From assembly GCF_015686655.1 (NCBI RefSeq), contig NZ_JADPMP010000004.1, positions 295,484-359,483 on the forward strand: a DNA stretch of 64,000 bases, written 5' to 3'. This stretch comes from Pontibacter sp. FD36. GTDB taxonomy: Bacteria; Bacteroidota; Bacteroidia; Cytophagales; Hymenobacteraceae. This document shows, piece after piece, positions 43,775-53,227 of this stretch. A program made the position numbers and the translations under genes. Position 1 is the stretch's first letter. Each line of letters opens with the position of its first letter. The notes below the pieces were generated by a model. It worked only from the letters and a program-made list of their open reading frames with translations, ran no database searches and was not told where the DNA came from.

Positions 43775-44506
43775 TTAGCGAATGATCACGTTTCGGCCAC
43801 CGTTCTGGCGCATGCGCTCCATCTGCTCGTCTACCATCGCCTGGTACTCCTGCTGAGTGACTTTCTGCCCTTTGACTGGGCGTGATATCTCTCCTTTTTT
43901 AAGTGGACGCTGCTCTACTTTGATCGCCTTGATGACACGCTCCCCATTGTTGATATCGACTGCAAGCACCGCTCCTGGCAGTGTGTTGTAGGATTCAGGA
44001 CCAAGTGCCGGTCTGAGTTTGTCCGTATACCAGGCCACCACCGCTGTCTTCCTGGCTTCGTCTTCGTAATAGGCCTGCTTGCAGGTATAGCCTTGAATCT
44101 CTTTGGTCTCTGTTCCAAACTTCCACGGACTGATGCGGATGGAATCTTCGATGATATACTTTTTGCCCATGAACTCAGTCAGTAACACCTTCTGGGCGGT
44201 GCCTTGGTCGTAATAACTTTCGTTGAGCGGTACCCGCATGTTGATGCGCATGCCACCGCCACTTGCCGTGAACTGGTCCTCGTCTTCTTCCAGCGCCTTG
44301 TAAAGTGACTCCTGCGCATTATAGAAAAGCTGCTGCTTGGTGGTGCGGTACTCCGGTATCATGCTTTTCATAGCCTCTTGCTCAGGGCCGAGTCTACGGT
44401 GCATGTTCATCGTGTTTTCGTAGGTAATCACACCCTCTTGGGCGTAAACATCCACTGCCAACAGCAGCAGCGCCAGTGTCAGTATTCCAGAGAAGAAGTT
44501 TTTCAT
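43775..44506 (-). CDS. GLPGLI family secreted protein
   Basis: A 243-residue secreted protein (signal peptide cleaved near VYAQE). It carries the family core GPESYNTLPGAVLAVDINNG near residue 170 and YTCKQAYYEDEAR. GLPGLI proteins are Bacteroidota-specific and have no defined role. Upstream of the outer-membrane receptor gene, in the same direction. A promoter-like AT-rich stretch precedes it. Confidence 0.85.
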   Translation of the reverse strand: MKNFFSGILTLALLLLAVDVYAQEGVITYENTMNMHRRLGPEQEAMKSMIPEYRTTKQQLFYNAQESLYKALEEDEDQFTASGGGMRINMRVPLNESYYDQGTAQKVLLTEFMGKKYIIEDSIRISPWKFGTETKEIQGYTCKQAYYEDEARKTAVVAWYTDKLRPALGPESYNTLPGAVLAVDINNGERVIKAIKVEQRPLKKGEISRPVKGQKVTQQEYQAMVDEQMERMRQNGGRNVIIR

Positions 44507-44626
44507 ATGCTATCTTTTTTGTGATAAAAGTACAGCAATATGTTATCCCTAGGTGTTAAGGACTGTTAACGAAAGGTTAATCAAAAGTTAAAGTTTGGAA
44601 AGGACCTAAGCGACCAGAAAAAGTAC

Positions 44627-45739
44627 TTATTCGCCTTGCACATTGATTCCGGCACGGCGGGCGATGGATTGGGCAATCACACTGGAGGCCAGCAGCTGCA
44701 GGGCGTGATAGATCATGATCGGCAAGAGCATCAGGCCCACCATATCCGCATCGGGAAAGAGTACTTTGGCCATTACCGTGCCGTGCACCAGTGACTTCTT
44801 GGAGCCACAGAAGATGGCTGTAATGCGGTCAGCAGGGTTGAAACCCATCACACGGCTGATCCCATTTACAATAAAATACACCAAAAAGAAAAGCCCGATC
44901 ATGGCCAGCCCCAGCAACAGCAGATTACCGATACTGTAACCACTAAACATATCGCGGGCAAAAGACTCACAGAAAGAGGTATAGACGATCAGCAGAATGA
45001 TCACTTGATCAGATAAGCGTAGCTGTTTGCGGTTACGCTCTGCAAAGCCGCCCCAATAACGGTGCAGCACCACACCCAGCGCAACAGGCACCAGTACCTG
45101 CAGCACCAGTTTACCCATTACTTGCCCCATGTCAAAATCACCGGAGCCCGCCGTCAGGTATAGCCCCATCCAGAGCGGTGTGATAAATACGCCCACCAGG
45201 CTTGAGATACTTGCATTGAAGATAGCCGCAGGTATATTGCCACCAGCTATTGATACCATGACTACTGATGAAGAAACCGTGGAAGGTAAGGCCGCCAGGT
45301 AAAAGGTCCCCAGCCATAGCATCTCGTAAGAGGTACCCTCAAAAAAGCCATGCAAAGGGATAAGCAACAGCGGAAAGATCAAAAAAGTAGAAGCCTGCAC
45401 CACCAGGTGAAGTCGCCAACTCTCCAATCCTGCCCGAAGTTTCTCAGGGCTTAGGCGAAGTCCGTAAAAGAAAAAGATAAGGGAAACGCCAATACCGGCC
45501 ACATCACTCAGCGAAAAAGGTTCGTAGTCCAAACCGCCTTCCGGCCAAAGCCAGGCCAGCACGATCATTCCGATCAGCGCCAGCAGAAACCAGTCGAAGC
45601 CAGCCCGCACCAACAGCTCCTTCACACTGCGCACACCAAACTTTGGCTTCGGCACTTGGGGATTAGGATTGTCAGGTAGCGGAGTCTGGGGTGTGCTCAC
45701 AGGTATGTTTTGTTCAGGTGTTCGATTAGACGAAAGCAA
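44627..45739 (-). CDS. BASS-type (SBF-like) transporter, YfeH-related
   Basis: A 370-residue polytopic protein of the bile acid:sodium symporter superfamily with 9-10 helices. Diagnostic segments are ISLIFFFYGLRLSPEKL in TM2, AALPSTVSSSVVMVSIAGGN and FCGSKKSLVHGTVMAKVLF. An approximately 45-residue Pro-rich N-terminus (TPQTPLPDNPNPQVPKP) precedes TM1 and is unusual. Substrate unknown. Confidence 0.85.
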   Translation of the reverse strand: MLSSNRTPEQNIPVSTPQTPLPDNPNPQVPKPKFGVRSVKELLVRAGFDWFLLALIGMIVLAWLWPEGGLDYEPFSLSDVAGIGVSLIFFFYGLRLSPEKLRAGLESWRLHLVVQASTFLIFPLLLIPLHGFFEGTSYEMLWLGTFYLAALPSTVSSSVVMVSIAGGNIPAAIFNASISSLVGVFITPLWMGLYLTAGSGDFDMGQVMGKLVLQVLVPVALGVVLHRYWGGFAERNRKQLRLSDQVIILLIVYTSFCESFARDMFSGYSIGNLLLLGLAMIGLFFLVYFIVNGISRVMGFNPADRITAIFCGSKKSLVHGTVMAKVLFPDADMVGLMLLPIMIYHALQLLASSVIAQSIARRAGINVQGE

Positions 45740-45766
45740 AAATCAGGTATAACTGGCTCCAAAACA

Positions 45767-45806
45767 AAACAACGGCCGGCGCAATTACAAGCGCCGGCCG
45801 TTGTTT
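45767..45806 (-). terminator. Long perfect hairpin terminator of the GT51 gene
   Basis: A 16-bp perfect stem (aaacaacggccggcgc and its complement) with an 8-nt loop (aattacaa) is followed on the minus strand by ttttgtttt. Confidence 0.85.
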
Positions 45807-45822
45807 CAGGTATAATTACAAG

Positions 45823-47808
45823 TTAGAAACCCAACATATCAATTGTTTCGAGCTCAAACTCGGTGGTATCTTCATAATCAGCATCCGGTGCTGTTACAAT
45901 CAGATCGCGGGCACGACCGTAAAGCCGCACATTCGGTTGCAGATTTTCATATTCAGCCTGCGAGATGAGTCCCCGCCGTGCCATGATGCCTCCGATCAGG
46001 CGGTAGTAGCCTGACTTCCAACTGCGCAAGTTGCCGTAACTGTCGAAGGAAGAGCGGTACCGTTTCGGACTCGGGATGATGCTGGTCAGGAAGATCGACT
46101 CGGCCAGATTAAGCTCAGACGGCTGCTTTCCGAAGTAAAACCGCGAAGCATCCTTGGCACCGTATACGTCTGGCCCCCATTCGATGATGTTCAGGTATAT
46201 CTCAAACATCCGGTTCTTCGACACGATCTCCAGGTTCTCGATCAGCCATACAATGATGGCCTCCTCCACCTTGCGCGACACTGTTTTCTTACGCGTCAGG
46301 AACACGTTCTTGACCAGCTGCATCGAGATGGTACTACCACCACGCACAAACTCCCTGTTCTTGATGTTGGTGGCGATGGCCTGTCGGAAAGCCTCTTCGT
46401 GGAAGCCTTTGTGGCTGTAGAAACCAGCGTCTTCGGCTGTGAGCACGGCATTGCGCAGGTATGGCGAAATCTGCCCGATCGGTGCGTAGAACGGGTTGGA
46501 TGGCCCCACCATGAAGGTACGGATCGGTTTGCCATATTCGTACATGGTGTGCATGAACGGACCTTTCAGCTTGTCCAGGTTGGCTTTGCCCCACTTCACT
46601 ACCCTGAAATCCTCAGAAGCATCCAGATCAGAATCAAACACGACACGCTCTACACTGTCGAGGTTGACGTGAAAGTTCATTTTATACTGCAGCTTCCCCT
46701 CTGCTTGTATACCTTCCAGCGTTTCGAAAAGGCCATTAGGCAAAGATTCGAAGAAATCATTGGCAGGGAGTTCCTCAGTGCGCACTTTCAGATCGATGAT
46801 CTTGGAGTCGGCGTTGTTATAAGCGGCGTACACATTGGCGCGGGCCTTGTTCACGCGCACTTCCGTTAGGCTATCCACCACAAAAAGATTCTGCCCCAGC
46901 GAAACCACATAGTCAACTGCTCCCTCCCGTAGGTAAATATTCTCGTCTGCCAGTTTCTCGTGGTTGAGCATCAAGTTATTCACCATTGCCCGGCCTTTTA
47001 CAATAAGCCTGTCGCGGCGGTAGCGCTTCTCATTTATACCCAGGTGCAGCGTGTCAAAAGCCACAACACCGTCAAACTTCTCTTTGACATAAGGTAGTCT
47101 GATGCCGGATGTATCAGCGGTGTACAGACTGGCCATGATGTTGTAGTCACGCGGATCAATTGTACCTTTCACTATCAGATTATTGATCAGGGAGTCAGTA
47201 CGGATAGATACTTGTGATGCAATGTTGCCGTCCTCTATGGTAAGGAAAGGCATTTTCACATCGATGACCCGATTTGGAGAGGTATAGGTCACGTTCAGGT
47301 TACTGAAGTCCACCTGGTCGGGCACGTTATCAAAAGCAGTTTCAAGCACACGGTTAAGCAGCTCACCGTAGTTGCGGTCAGTTTTGGCAGTGGTGTCAAC
47401 AGGCTGTGTATCGTCTTTCTTAAACAGGAAGGCGAAGTTATTCTGGTCCCCGTCCTTCACGGCAGTAAGATAGCCGTTGGCTACATCAAGGCTGCGTAGC
47501 ACAATGCGCCCCTTGAAGAGGGAGCGAAAACCAACGGTGGCATGCACGCTGTCGGTTCTGAAGAGCTGGGGCTGCCCATGCGGCACCAGGGTTATATCAC
47601 TGAGTACGACAGAGGTGAGGCCGTTAAACTCTGCTTTACCGATGTTAAAATCTACAGGATAACGGTTCTCCACTTTCTCTACCACACGGTTTACGGTATA
47701 GCTAAGCAGGCTACTCCTAAACACTAAAAGGGAGATGAGGAGAATCAGGAAGAAGCCTAGCACAACGCTGACTCCTATCAGTATTCTTTTTTTCAATCGC
47801 TGGTCCAA
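45823..47808 (-). CDS. AsmA-like / GT51 peptidoglycan transglycosylase fusion
   Basis: A 661-residue envelope protein. An N-terminal TM helix (residues about 9-32) is followed by about 400 residues of AsmA-like beta-rich sequence (FNIGKAEFNGLTSVVLSDITLVPHG, LRSLDVANGYL). Residues about 450-620 form a GT51 glycosyltransferase: EDAGFYSHKGF with the catalytic Glu, RGGSTISMQLVKN, RKVEEAIIVWLIE and FEIYLNIIEWG. There is no transpeptidase domain. It polymerises lipid II, possibly at an inner-to-outer-membrane lipid bridge; the combined role is inference. Confidence 0.8.
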   Translation of the reverse strand: MDQRLKKRILIGVSVVLGFFLILLISLLVFRSSLLSYTVNRVVEKVENRYPVDFNIGKAEFNGLTSVVLSDITLVPHGQPQLFRTDSVHATVGFRSLFKGRIVLRSLDVANGYLTAVKDGDQNNFAFLFKKDDTQPVDTTAKTDRNYGELLNRVLETAFDNVPDQVDFSNLNVTYTSPNRVIDVKMPFLTIEDGNIASQVSIRTDSLINNLIVKGTIDPRDYNIMASLYTADTSGIRLPYVKEKFDGVVAFDTLHLGINEKRYRRDRLIVKGRAMVNNLMLNHEKLADENIYLREGAVDYVVSLGQNLFVVDSLTEVRVNKARANVYAAYNNADSKIIDLKVRTEELPANDFFESLPNGLFETLEGIQAEGKLQYKMNFHVNLDSVERVVFDSDLDASEDFRVVKWGKANLDKLKGPFMHTMYEYGKPIRTFMVGPSNPFYAPIGQISPYLRNAVLTAEDAGFYSHKGFHEEAFRQAIATNIKNREFVRGGSTISMQLVKNVFLTRKKTVSRKVEEAIIVWLIENLEIVSKNRMFEIYLNIIEWGPDVYGAKDASRFYFGKQPSELNLAESIFLTSIIPSPKRYRSSFDSYGNLRSWKSGYYRLIGGIMARRGLISQAEYENLQPNVRLYGRARDLIVTAPDADYEDTTEFELETIDMLGF

Positions 47809-48118
47809 AATATCAAGATGCGAATTACGCTAATAAGATTTAGTATCAAAATATAGTGCTGATATAATATATCACTTCATCACGCATACGTAATACCGTA
47901 TGGTATATGTTATCTACCCCGCATACGACCTCAGTCGGATTTGGATATGACTTCAGGCACTATCTGGCTGCTTCAACCGCAAGAAAGATACCAATTGTTT
48001 CATTAACAGCATTTTACATTAAACTAACAGGCAAATTCACCCTTCCGTTCTTTTTTATGTGCCATAACACTATAATTGGTCCTAAGCCACTTATACCTGC
48101 TAAATAGACTTCTGCTTA

Positions 48119-48151
48119 TTTGGCGTGCATTGGCATTACTGCTTATCTTTG
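48119..48151 (+). promoter_or_regulatory. Promoter of purB
   Basis: TTTG at 48119-48122, a 21-nt gap and exact TATCTTTG at 48144-48151. It sits 24 nt before the ATG at 48175 and excludes the longer frame starting at 48076. The rest of the gap 47809-48118 holds only a 6-bp palindromic stretch and no gene that I can support. Confidence 0.65.
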
Positions 48152-48174
48152 ACAGACGAAACATCCTCTTTTCC

Positions 48175-49527
48175 ATGAATCTGACATCACTCACGGCCAT
48201 ATCACCGGTGGATGGCCGCTACCGCCGCAATACTTCAGAGCTAGCTGCTTATTTTTCTGAATTCGGACTGATCCGCTACCGCGTGCTGGTAGAGGTTGAG
48301 TATTTCATTGCCCTGTGCGAATTGCCGCTGCCACAGTTGGAAGGCGTGCCTCCCTATCAATTTGCTAAATTGCGGGCTATTTACGAGCAGTTCTCAGAGG
48401 CCGATGCGCTGCGCATCAAGGAAACGGAAAAGACCACCAACCATGATGTGAAGGCGGTAGAGTATTTTATCAAAGAGAAATTCGACAACCTCGGCCTCAG
48501 CCAGTACAAGGAGTTCATTCACTTTGGCCTGACTTCGCAGGATGTGAACAATACGGCTATACCGCTCTCCCTGCGCGAAGCCGATGAAAAGGTGCTCATG
48601 CCACTATACCAGCAGCTGCACCAGACGCTGGTGAACCTGGCGCAGTCCTGGAAAGACATCCCGATGCTGGCCCATACCCACGGACAGCCTGCCTCTCCTA
48701 CGCGTCTGGGCAAAGAGATCATGGTGTTTGCTGAACGACTCGAAGCACAACTGCAGCAGGTACGCCAGGTGCCTTTTTCGGCTAAGTTTGGCGGCGCGAC
48801 TGGTAACTTCAACGCCCACCATGTGGCCTATCCGGATGTGAACTGGCCTGCGTTTGGCAATCGCTTCGTACAAGAGGCACTAGGTTTACGCCGTAGCCAG
48901 TATACAACCCAGATCGAGCACTACGACAACCTTGCCGCTTACTTTGACGGAATCAAGCGCCTGAACACCATCCTGATCGACTTCTCGCGCGACGTATGGC
49001 AGTACGTATCGATGGGCTATTTCAAGCAGAAGATCAAAGCCGGCGAAGTAGGCTCTTCGGCCATGCCGCACAAGGTTAATCCGATCGACTTTGAGAACGC
49101 AGAGGGCAACTTAGGTATAGCCAATGCTGTGCTGGAGCATCTCTCAGCCAAACTCCCGATCTCCCGCCTGCAGCGCGACCTTACCGACTCCACCGTTCTG
49201 CGAAACGTTGGTGTGCCGCTGGCTCATGTACTGATAGCCCTTAAATCGCTGGAGCGTGGTATTGGAAAACTGGAACTGAACGAGGCTGCCCTGCGCCATC
49301 ACTTGGAAGAAAACTGGGCTGTTGTGGCAGAAGGTATACAGACCGTGTTGCGCCGCGAAGGCTACCCGCAGCCTTACGAGGCGCTGAAAGACCTGACCCG
49401 CAAAAACGAAAAAATCACCGAGCAGACAATAGCCAACTTCATTGACACCCTGCAGGTGAGTGATGCGATTAAAGCTGAACTGAAAAAGATAAGTCCTTAT
49501 ACCTATACTGGTGTGCAACTGCTGTAA
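48175..49527 (+). CDS. purB: Adenylosuccinate lyase
   Basis: A 450-residue fumarase/aspartase-fold enzyme acting twice in purine synthesis (SAICAR and adenylosuccinate cleavage). TSQDVNNTA, AHTHGQPASPTRLGKE with catalytic His, and the signature GSSAMPHKVNPIDFENAEGN are visible. The start at 48175 (MNLTSLTAISPVDGRY) is fixed by the family N-terminus and by the promoter. Length is normal. Confidence 0.94.
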   Translation: MNLTSLTAISPVDGRYRRNTSELAAYFSEFGLIRYRVLVEVEYFIALCELPLPQLEGVPPYQFAKLRAIYEQFSEADALRIKETEKTTNHDVKAVEYFIKEKFDNLGLSQYKEFIHFGLTSQDVNNTAIPLSLREADEKVLMPLYQQLHQTLVNLAQSWKDIPMLAHTHGQPASPTRLGKEIMVFAERLEAQLQQVRQVPFSAKFGGATGNFNAHHVAYPDVNWPAFGNRFVQEALGLRRSQYTTQIEHYDNLAAYFDGIKRLNTILIDFSRDVWQYVSMGYFKQKIKAGEVGSSAMPHKVNPIDFENAEGNLGIANAVLEHLSAKLPISRLQRDLTDSTVLRNVGVPLAHVLIALKSLERGIGKLELNEAALRHHLEENWAVVAEGIQTVLRREGYPQPYEALKDLTRKNEKITEQTIANFIDTLQVSDAIKAELKKISPYTYTGVQLL

Positions 49528-49530
49528 GAT

Positions 49531-49596
49531 ATAGCCCCTATAAAAAATAGCCCCTGCTGGTTCGTACTGGCAGGGGCTATTTTTTATAGGGGCTAT
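49531..49596. terminator. 27-bp perfect inverted repeat between purB and the MG-domain gene
   Basis: Arms 49531-49557 and 49570-49596 are exact complements with a 12-nt loop. Each arm has two copies of tagcccct separated by an A-rich segment, so the structure gives U-tracts to both converging genes. It is a bidirectional terminator. Confidence 0.85.
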
Positions 49597-49605
49597 GCTA
49601 ATGGA

Positions 49606-52008
49606 TTACTGTCCTTGTGCAACCGGGCCATTCACCCTGATCTGCAGCAGTTCGTAGCCGGTTTCGCCGTCAGCTGTCAGGCCCTGCACCACCACCAGGT
49701 AAGTGCCAGGCTGATCAGAGGTATAAAAACTCACCTGCTCTCCCTTGCCAGGCTGTAGCTTGATCTCAGGAGACCAGTGCAGGAGGTTTCTGAAGTCGGC
49801 CAGTCGGCTGCGTTTCTGCTCGGGTGTGTCGTAGGCCGGTGCGTAGAACTCACGCTTTTGCTGTAGTCCCTCATATGCCTGCATCAGGGCACGCGGATCC
49901 AGTTCAAAGCCTGCCAGATCACCTGCATAGGTTTGGTAGCTTACCAAACCTTCGTAAGCCAGCGGACCGTGGAAGAAACGACTGGCAATAACGTCCAGCT
50001 GCTTCACTTTCAGCGGATCAAAGGCCATGATTTTGTCAATGTTGAACACAGGCACACCATCCAGCAGTACCATCGGGTTCTGGCGGAAAATAGACTTGTA
50101 AGGGCGGTTCATGACCATGAAGTGGAAACTACGGCCTCTTAGGCGAACCTGTACTCCCTGCACATACTCGCGCATCACTTCCTCCATTACTTTAAAGCGC
50201 TTGTAATCATCGAGCAGGTAACGCTCCGATGGCTGGCCATAAAAAGCAGTGCTGTCTATACCTGGCGTACGGAATCTATTGCGATACGCCCCATGGTAGG
50301 CATGCTCGACTTGCACCTGCATGTGGCGCGCTCTGATATCCCCTTCTCTCGACTCGGCAAGCTGAAGAGCAGATAACGTGCTGGAGGAATAGCGTGACGA
50401 GAAAGGGCTGAACAACTCAAAGTGATAGGTGCTGTCCTTCGTGAAATCAGTTTGCAGCACAATATCCTTATTGCCATAGAAGTCCTTCAGCTCAAACATC
50501 AGCTTGCCATCGGCGTTGCTGCTGGCATTGTAAAAGCGAATCGGATGACCCGGTGACGCCAGGTAAGTCAAGATGCCCGGAGCAGCCTGACCTGAACTCT
50601 TATGCGTTACTTTTCCATAGAGCAGATGGCCATGGTTTTCAGGCAAAAAGGAGTGCTTAGCCGGTTCTTTTTCCAGTATTTCATTCCAAGTGAAGCGGCT
50701 CCAGCCATGGGTTAGCATCAGGTTATCCATGCCCAGCCGGTCTGTCCGACCCTCGTTGGAGAAGTAATAGCCAGGGTTTTCGATCGAGCCTTTCAGGTCG
50801 GACTCAAGCCAGATGTAGCTGGCAATATGTGCCTCTGGCTGCATTTGCAACGAGTCCAGTTTGTACACCGCCATCGACAAATTTGCCGGGGATTGCGAAA
50901 AAGCCTGTAGCTCCAGGCTGACCTTATCGCGCAGACTATACTGCGGCTGCGACGCAGCAACCTGCAAGGCTATTTCTTTTGAAGGATTCTTAAAGTATAG
51001 GCGTTCGCTCACCGGCTGCCCAGCTGTGTTGAATACAGTGAAGTGTGTAATGCCGTCTGCCAGGTCAGCTTTATTTACCCTGAACACAAACTTGCCGTTT
51101 TGCAGCAGCGACCTTTCTGAGATGACCACCTGCTGACGGGTATGCCCCAACAGGTATACATGTTCATCTGGCTTGCCTACCGAATGCACCGCAATGTGCA
51201 CATAGTTAGCAGTGGTGTCTGTCAGTTGCAAGGTATAGCCACGCTCGTGTACCTGCGGCAAGGCCTGTTCCAGAGTACTTCCGTCAGGCAGCTGGAGTTT
51301 GGCCGTATAGCGCTTGCCCTGCTCAGGCGTAAACGTAAAACGGCCCATGCCAAACTTGTGCGGCGCAAACGTTGCTACTTCATTTCCGTCCTGGTCGTGA
51401 ACCTGGCCAGCCAGCGCAGTTCCTTTGCCGCTCTGGCTTTCTGTTACTTTAAAAGCTACCTGGCTCGCCACACCTGCCAGCAAACTTCCTCCTTCCGGGA
51501 AAAACTGCAAGGTATAGCCCTTGGCTTTCGGGGTCTCCTGCTTTGGTAGCTGCTCGAAGGTATTGATAATCGTTACCTGCTGCTGGAAGTAGAACTCGGG
51601 ATCGAAGTTTTTCATCCAACTGGTATAGGCCCGCACAGTGTAGTTGCCTGATTTCAGCGTGGTGGGTAGTTGCAGATAGCCACTGCCAGCCCCGTCCTTC
51701 ATGGCTACTTTGGCCTGTAGGGCAGGCTTCTGGCCCGCATCCAGCAGCTCTATATAGGTCACCTTGCTCATGTCCAGTGGGCGGTGCAGGCTGCCGTCTA
51801 CGCTGTATACCTTAAACCACATTTCATCGCCACAGGCATACACGGGTCTGTCGATGTGCAGGTATAGCTTCTCCTGCAGCGATGCATGCCGGTGCTTCTG
51901 CAGACTGCTGACGGCCTCGTTAGCCTGGCCAGACTGGGCGTTTACTGTACCTATACCTGCTATTCCCAGTGCAAAGCAGAGCAAGGTGCGCAGCGCATAC
52001 CTTTTCAT
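49606..52008 (-). CDS. Envelope protein with MG-like domains and a plug-like segment
   Basis: A secreted protein of about 800 residues. It starts MKRYALRTLLCFALGIAGIG with cleavage near VNAQS; in-frame ATGs at 52047 and 52044 would only lengthen the signal. The core LYLHIDRPVYACGDEMWFKVYS and SGNYTVRAYTSWMKN are macroglobulin-like (MG2) strands. Near the C-terminus, MVLLDGVPVFNIDKIMAFDPLKVKQLDV in two stretches resembles a TonB plug without a barrel. Last gene of an operon with a STN-type receptor and a DUF4249 lipoprotein. Probably a periplasmic or outer-membrane partner. Confidence 0.65.
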   Translation of the reverse strand: MKRYALRTLLCFALGIAGIGTVNAQSGQANEAVSSLQKHRHASLQEKLYLHIDRPVYACGDEMWFKVYSVDGSLHRPLDMSKVTYIELLDAGQKPALQAKVAMKDGAGSGYLQLPTTLKSGNYTVRAYTSWMKNFDPEFYFQQQVTIINTFEQLPKQETPKAKGYTLQFFPEGGSLLAGVASQVAFKVTESQSGKGTALAGQVHDQDGNEVATFAPHKFGMGRFTFTPEQGKRYTAKLQLPDGSTLEQALPQVHERGYTLQLTDTTANYVHIAVHSVGKPDEHVYLLGHTRQQVVISERSLLQNGKFVFRVNKADLADGITHFTVFNTAGQPVSERLYFKNPSKEIALQVAASQPQYSLRDKVSLELQAFSQSPANLSMAVYKLDSLQMQPEAHIASYIWLESDLKGSIENPGYYFSNEGRTDRLGMDNLMLTHGWSRFTWNEILEKEPAKHSFLPENHGHLLYGKVTHKSSGQAAPGILTYLASPGHPIRFYNASSNADGKLMFELKDFYGNKDIVLQTDFTKDSTYHFELFSPFSSRYSSSTLSALQLAESREGDIRARHMQVQVEHAYHGAYRNRFRTPGIDSTAFYGQPSERYLLDDYKRFKVMEEVMREYVQGVQVRLRGRSFHFMVMNRPYKSIFRQNPMVLLDGVPVFNIDKIMAFDPLKVKQLDVIASRFFHGPLAYEGLVSYQTYAGDLAGFELDPRALMQAYEGLQQKREFYAPAYDTPEQKRSRLADFRNLLHWSPEIKLQPGKGEQVSFYTSDQPGTYLVVVQGLTADGETGYELLQIRVNGPVAQGQ

Positions 52009-52073
52009 GCCAGGCTGAGGTTGATTATGTTCAGAGTTGATCATCATTGGGGCGTTTGTTTCAGGTATGACAT

Positions 52074-53222
52074 CTATTCCCAAAAAGCAGGCTTCATGTT
52101 AGTGCCTTGCATTGTACAATCCACACACGCGCGTGTACCGAAGGTATAGCCGATTGGCCCCGGACCATTACCATAAATTTCATCTACAGGCACCAGATAG
52201 CCTCCTGTGAAGCGCTCATGCACCATACCTGAGCTGATCATTACGGTATCAATTTCACAAGTCGGATAGTAAAGTCGCCAATCGCGCGGGAGGTCACGGC
52301 TATCTATGAATATCCTTTTCGTCTCCATGGTTGTGGCTGTTATGTAGCCAATCACCGTTTCTTCAGGGTTAGACAAGCTGCGGATGTTGCTGGTCAGTTG
52401 CGAAGGGAGCGGATCGAAAAGGGTACCAATACTTTCAGTGTTCTTCTTCAACATCTCCAGGTATTCGTACGCCTCACGGGTCAGTGCATACTGTTTCACA
52501 AGTATACTGTTCTTCATACTGATCTTTTCTGAATCAAAAGGTATAGAGAAAAGCCTATAGTCACTGATCCTGTCTTCGTTCAGTTTCACCGACGAGCCTA
52601 TCTCAACTCGGGTAGAGTTTTCTGATTTCCAGCATACATAAATAGGGTCGTCACTCGGCTCACGAAAACGCACCTGTCCTTTATCATAAATGAGAATGGA
52701 ATGAAAAGCTGTTCGGAACTGCCAGGTCTGCTCATATTCCCACTTATAGTACTGCGTGTTGTTGTTTGGGTCCTGAGAATTTACATAGACCTTCACCTCG
52801 CCTCCTTCTGCTTTCCAATGTACATTTTCGATAGGAGGACTAGGTTTCACCTCTACATAATCCGACGCATATTCATTGCCTGTTCTGGTGCGGATATACA
52901 ATCTGTACTTCGCACCAATGTTCAGCTGCAGGTTAGGGTGCACATAGGTTCCATAACCTGTTTCATGCAGGCCATAGCGCTCGCCAGTTTCGGACTCTAC
53001 TACCACCGTAGCATTCTCTTCAGCTGGAGGTGTGCCAGTATCGTTGAGGTTTTGAGTGCGGAGCAATTGTATGGTCGTGCGCCCGTTGGCATTCAGGAAG
53101 CCATTGACTACCAGAAAACTGCTGGGTGACTCTAATACTTCAGGAAAGTATGGTTCTACGCAACCGCTCACCAGGAGCATCACAAGCCAGACAATTGGGT
53201 TTTTCCAGTTCCGGATCTTCAT
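52074..53222 (-). CDS. DUF4249 lipoprotein
   Basis: A 382-residue lipoprotein: lipobox VSGC (near residue 20), then the DUF4249 N-terminal VVNGFLNANGRTTIQLLRTQ. The C-terminal ACVDCTMQGTNMKPAFW pattern is typical of the family. It is 5 nt downstream of the STN-receptor gene. DUF4249 proteins accompany TonB receptors and may be surface-exposed partners; the ligand is not known. Confidence 0.88.
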   Translation of the reverse strand: MKIRNWKNPIVWLVMLLVSGCVEPYFPEVLESPSSFLVVNGFLNANGRTTIQLLRTQNLNDTGTPPAEENATVVVESETGERYGLHETGYGTYVHPNLQLNIGAKYRLYIRTRTGNEYASDYVEVKPSPPIENVHWKAEGGEVKVYVNSQDPNNNTQYYKWEYEQTWQFRTAFHSILIYDKGQVRFREPSDDPIYVCWKSENSTRVEIGSSVKLNEDRISDYRLFSIPFDSEKISMKNSILVKQYALTREAYEYLEMLKKNTESIGTLFDPLPSQLTSNIRSLSNPEETVIGYITATTMETKRIFIDSRDLPRDWRLYYPTCEIDTVMISSGMVHERFTGGYLVPVDEIYGNGPGPIGYTFGTRACVDCTMQGTNMKPAFWE

Positions 53223-53227
53223 GGCAA

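Noticed and set aside
47884..47901. Short palindromic catacg...cgtatg stretch upstream of purB
   Set aside because: Only 6 bp per arm in an AT-rich gap, with no link to the promoter found at 48119.
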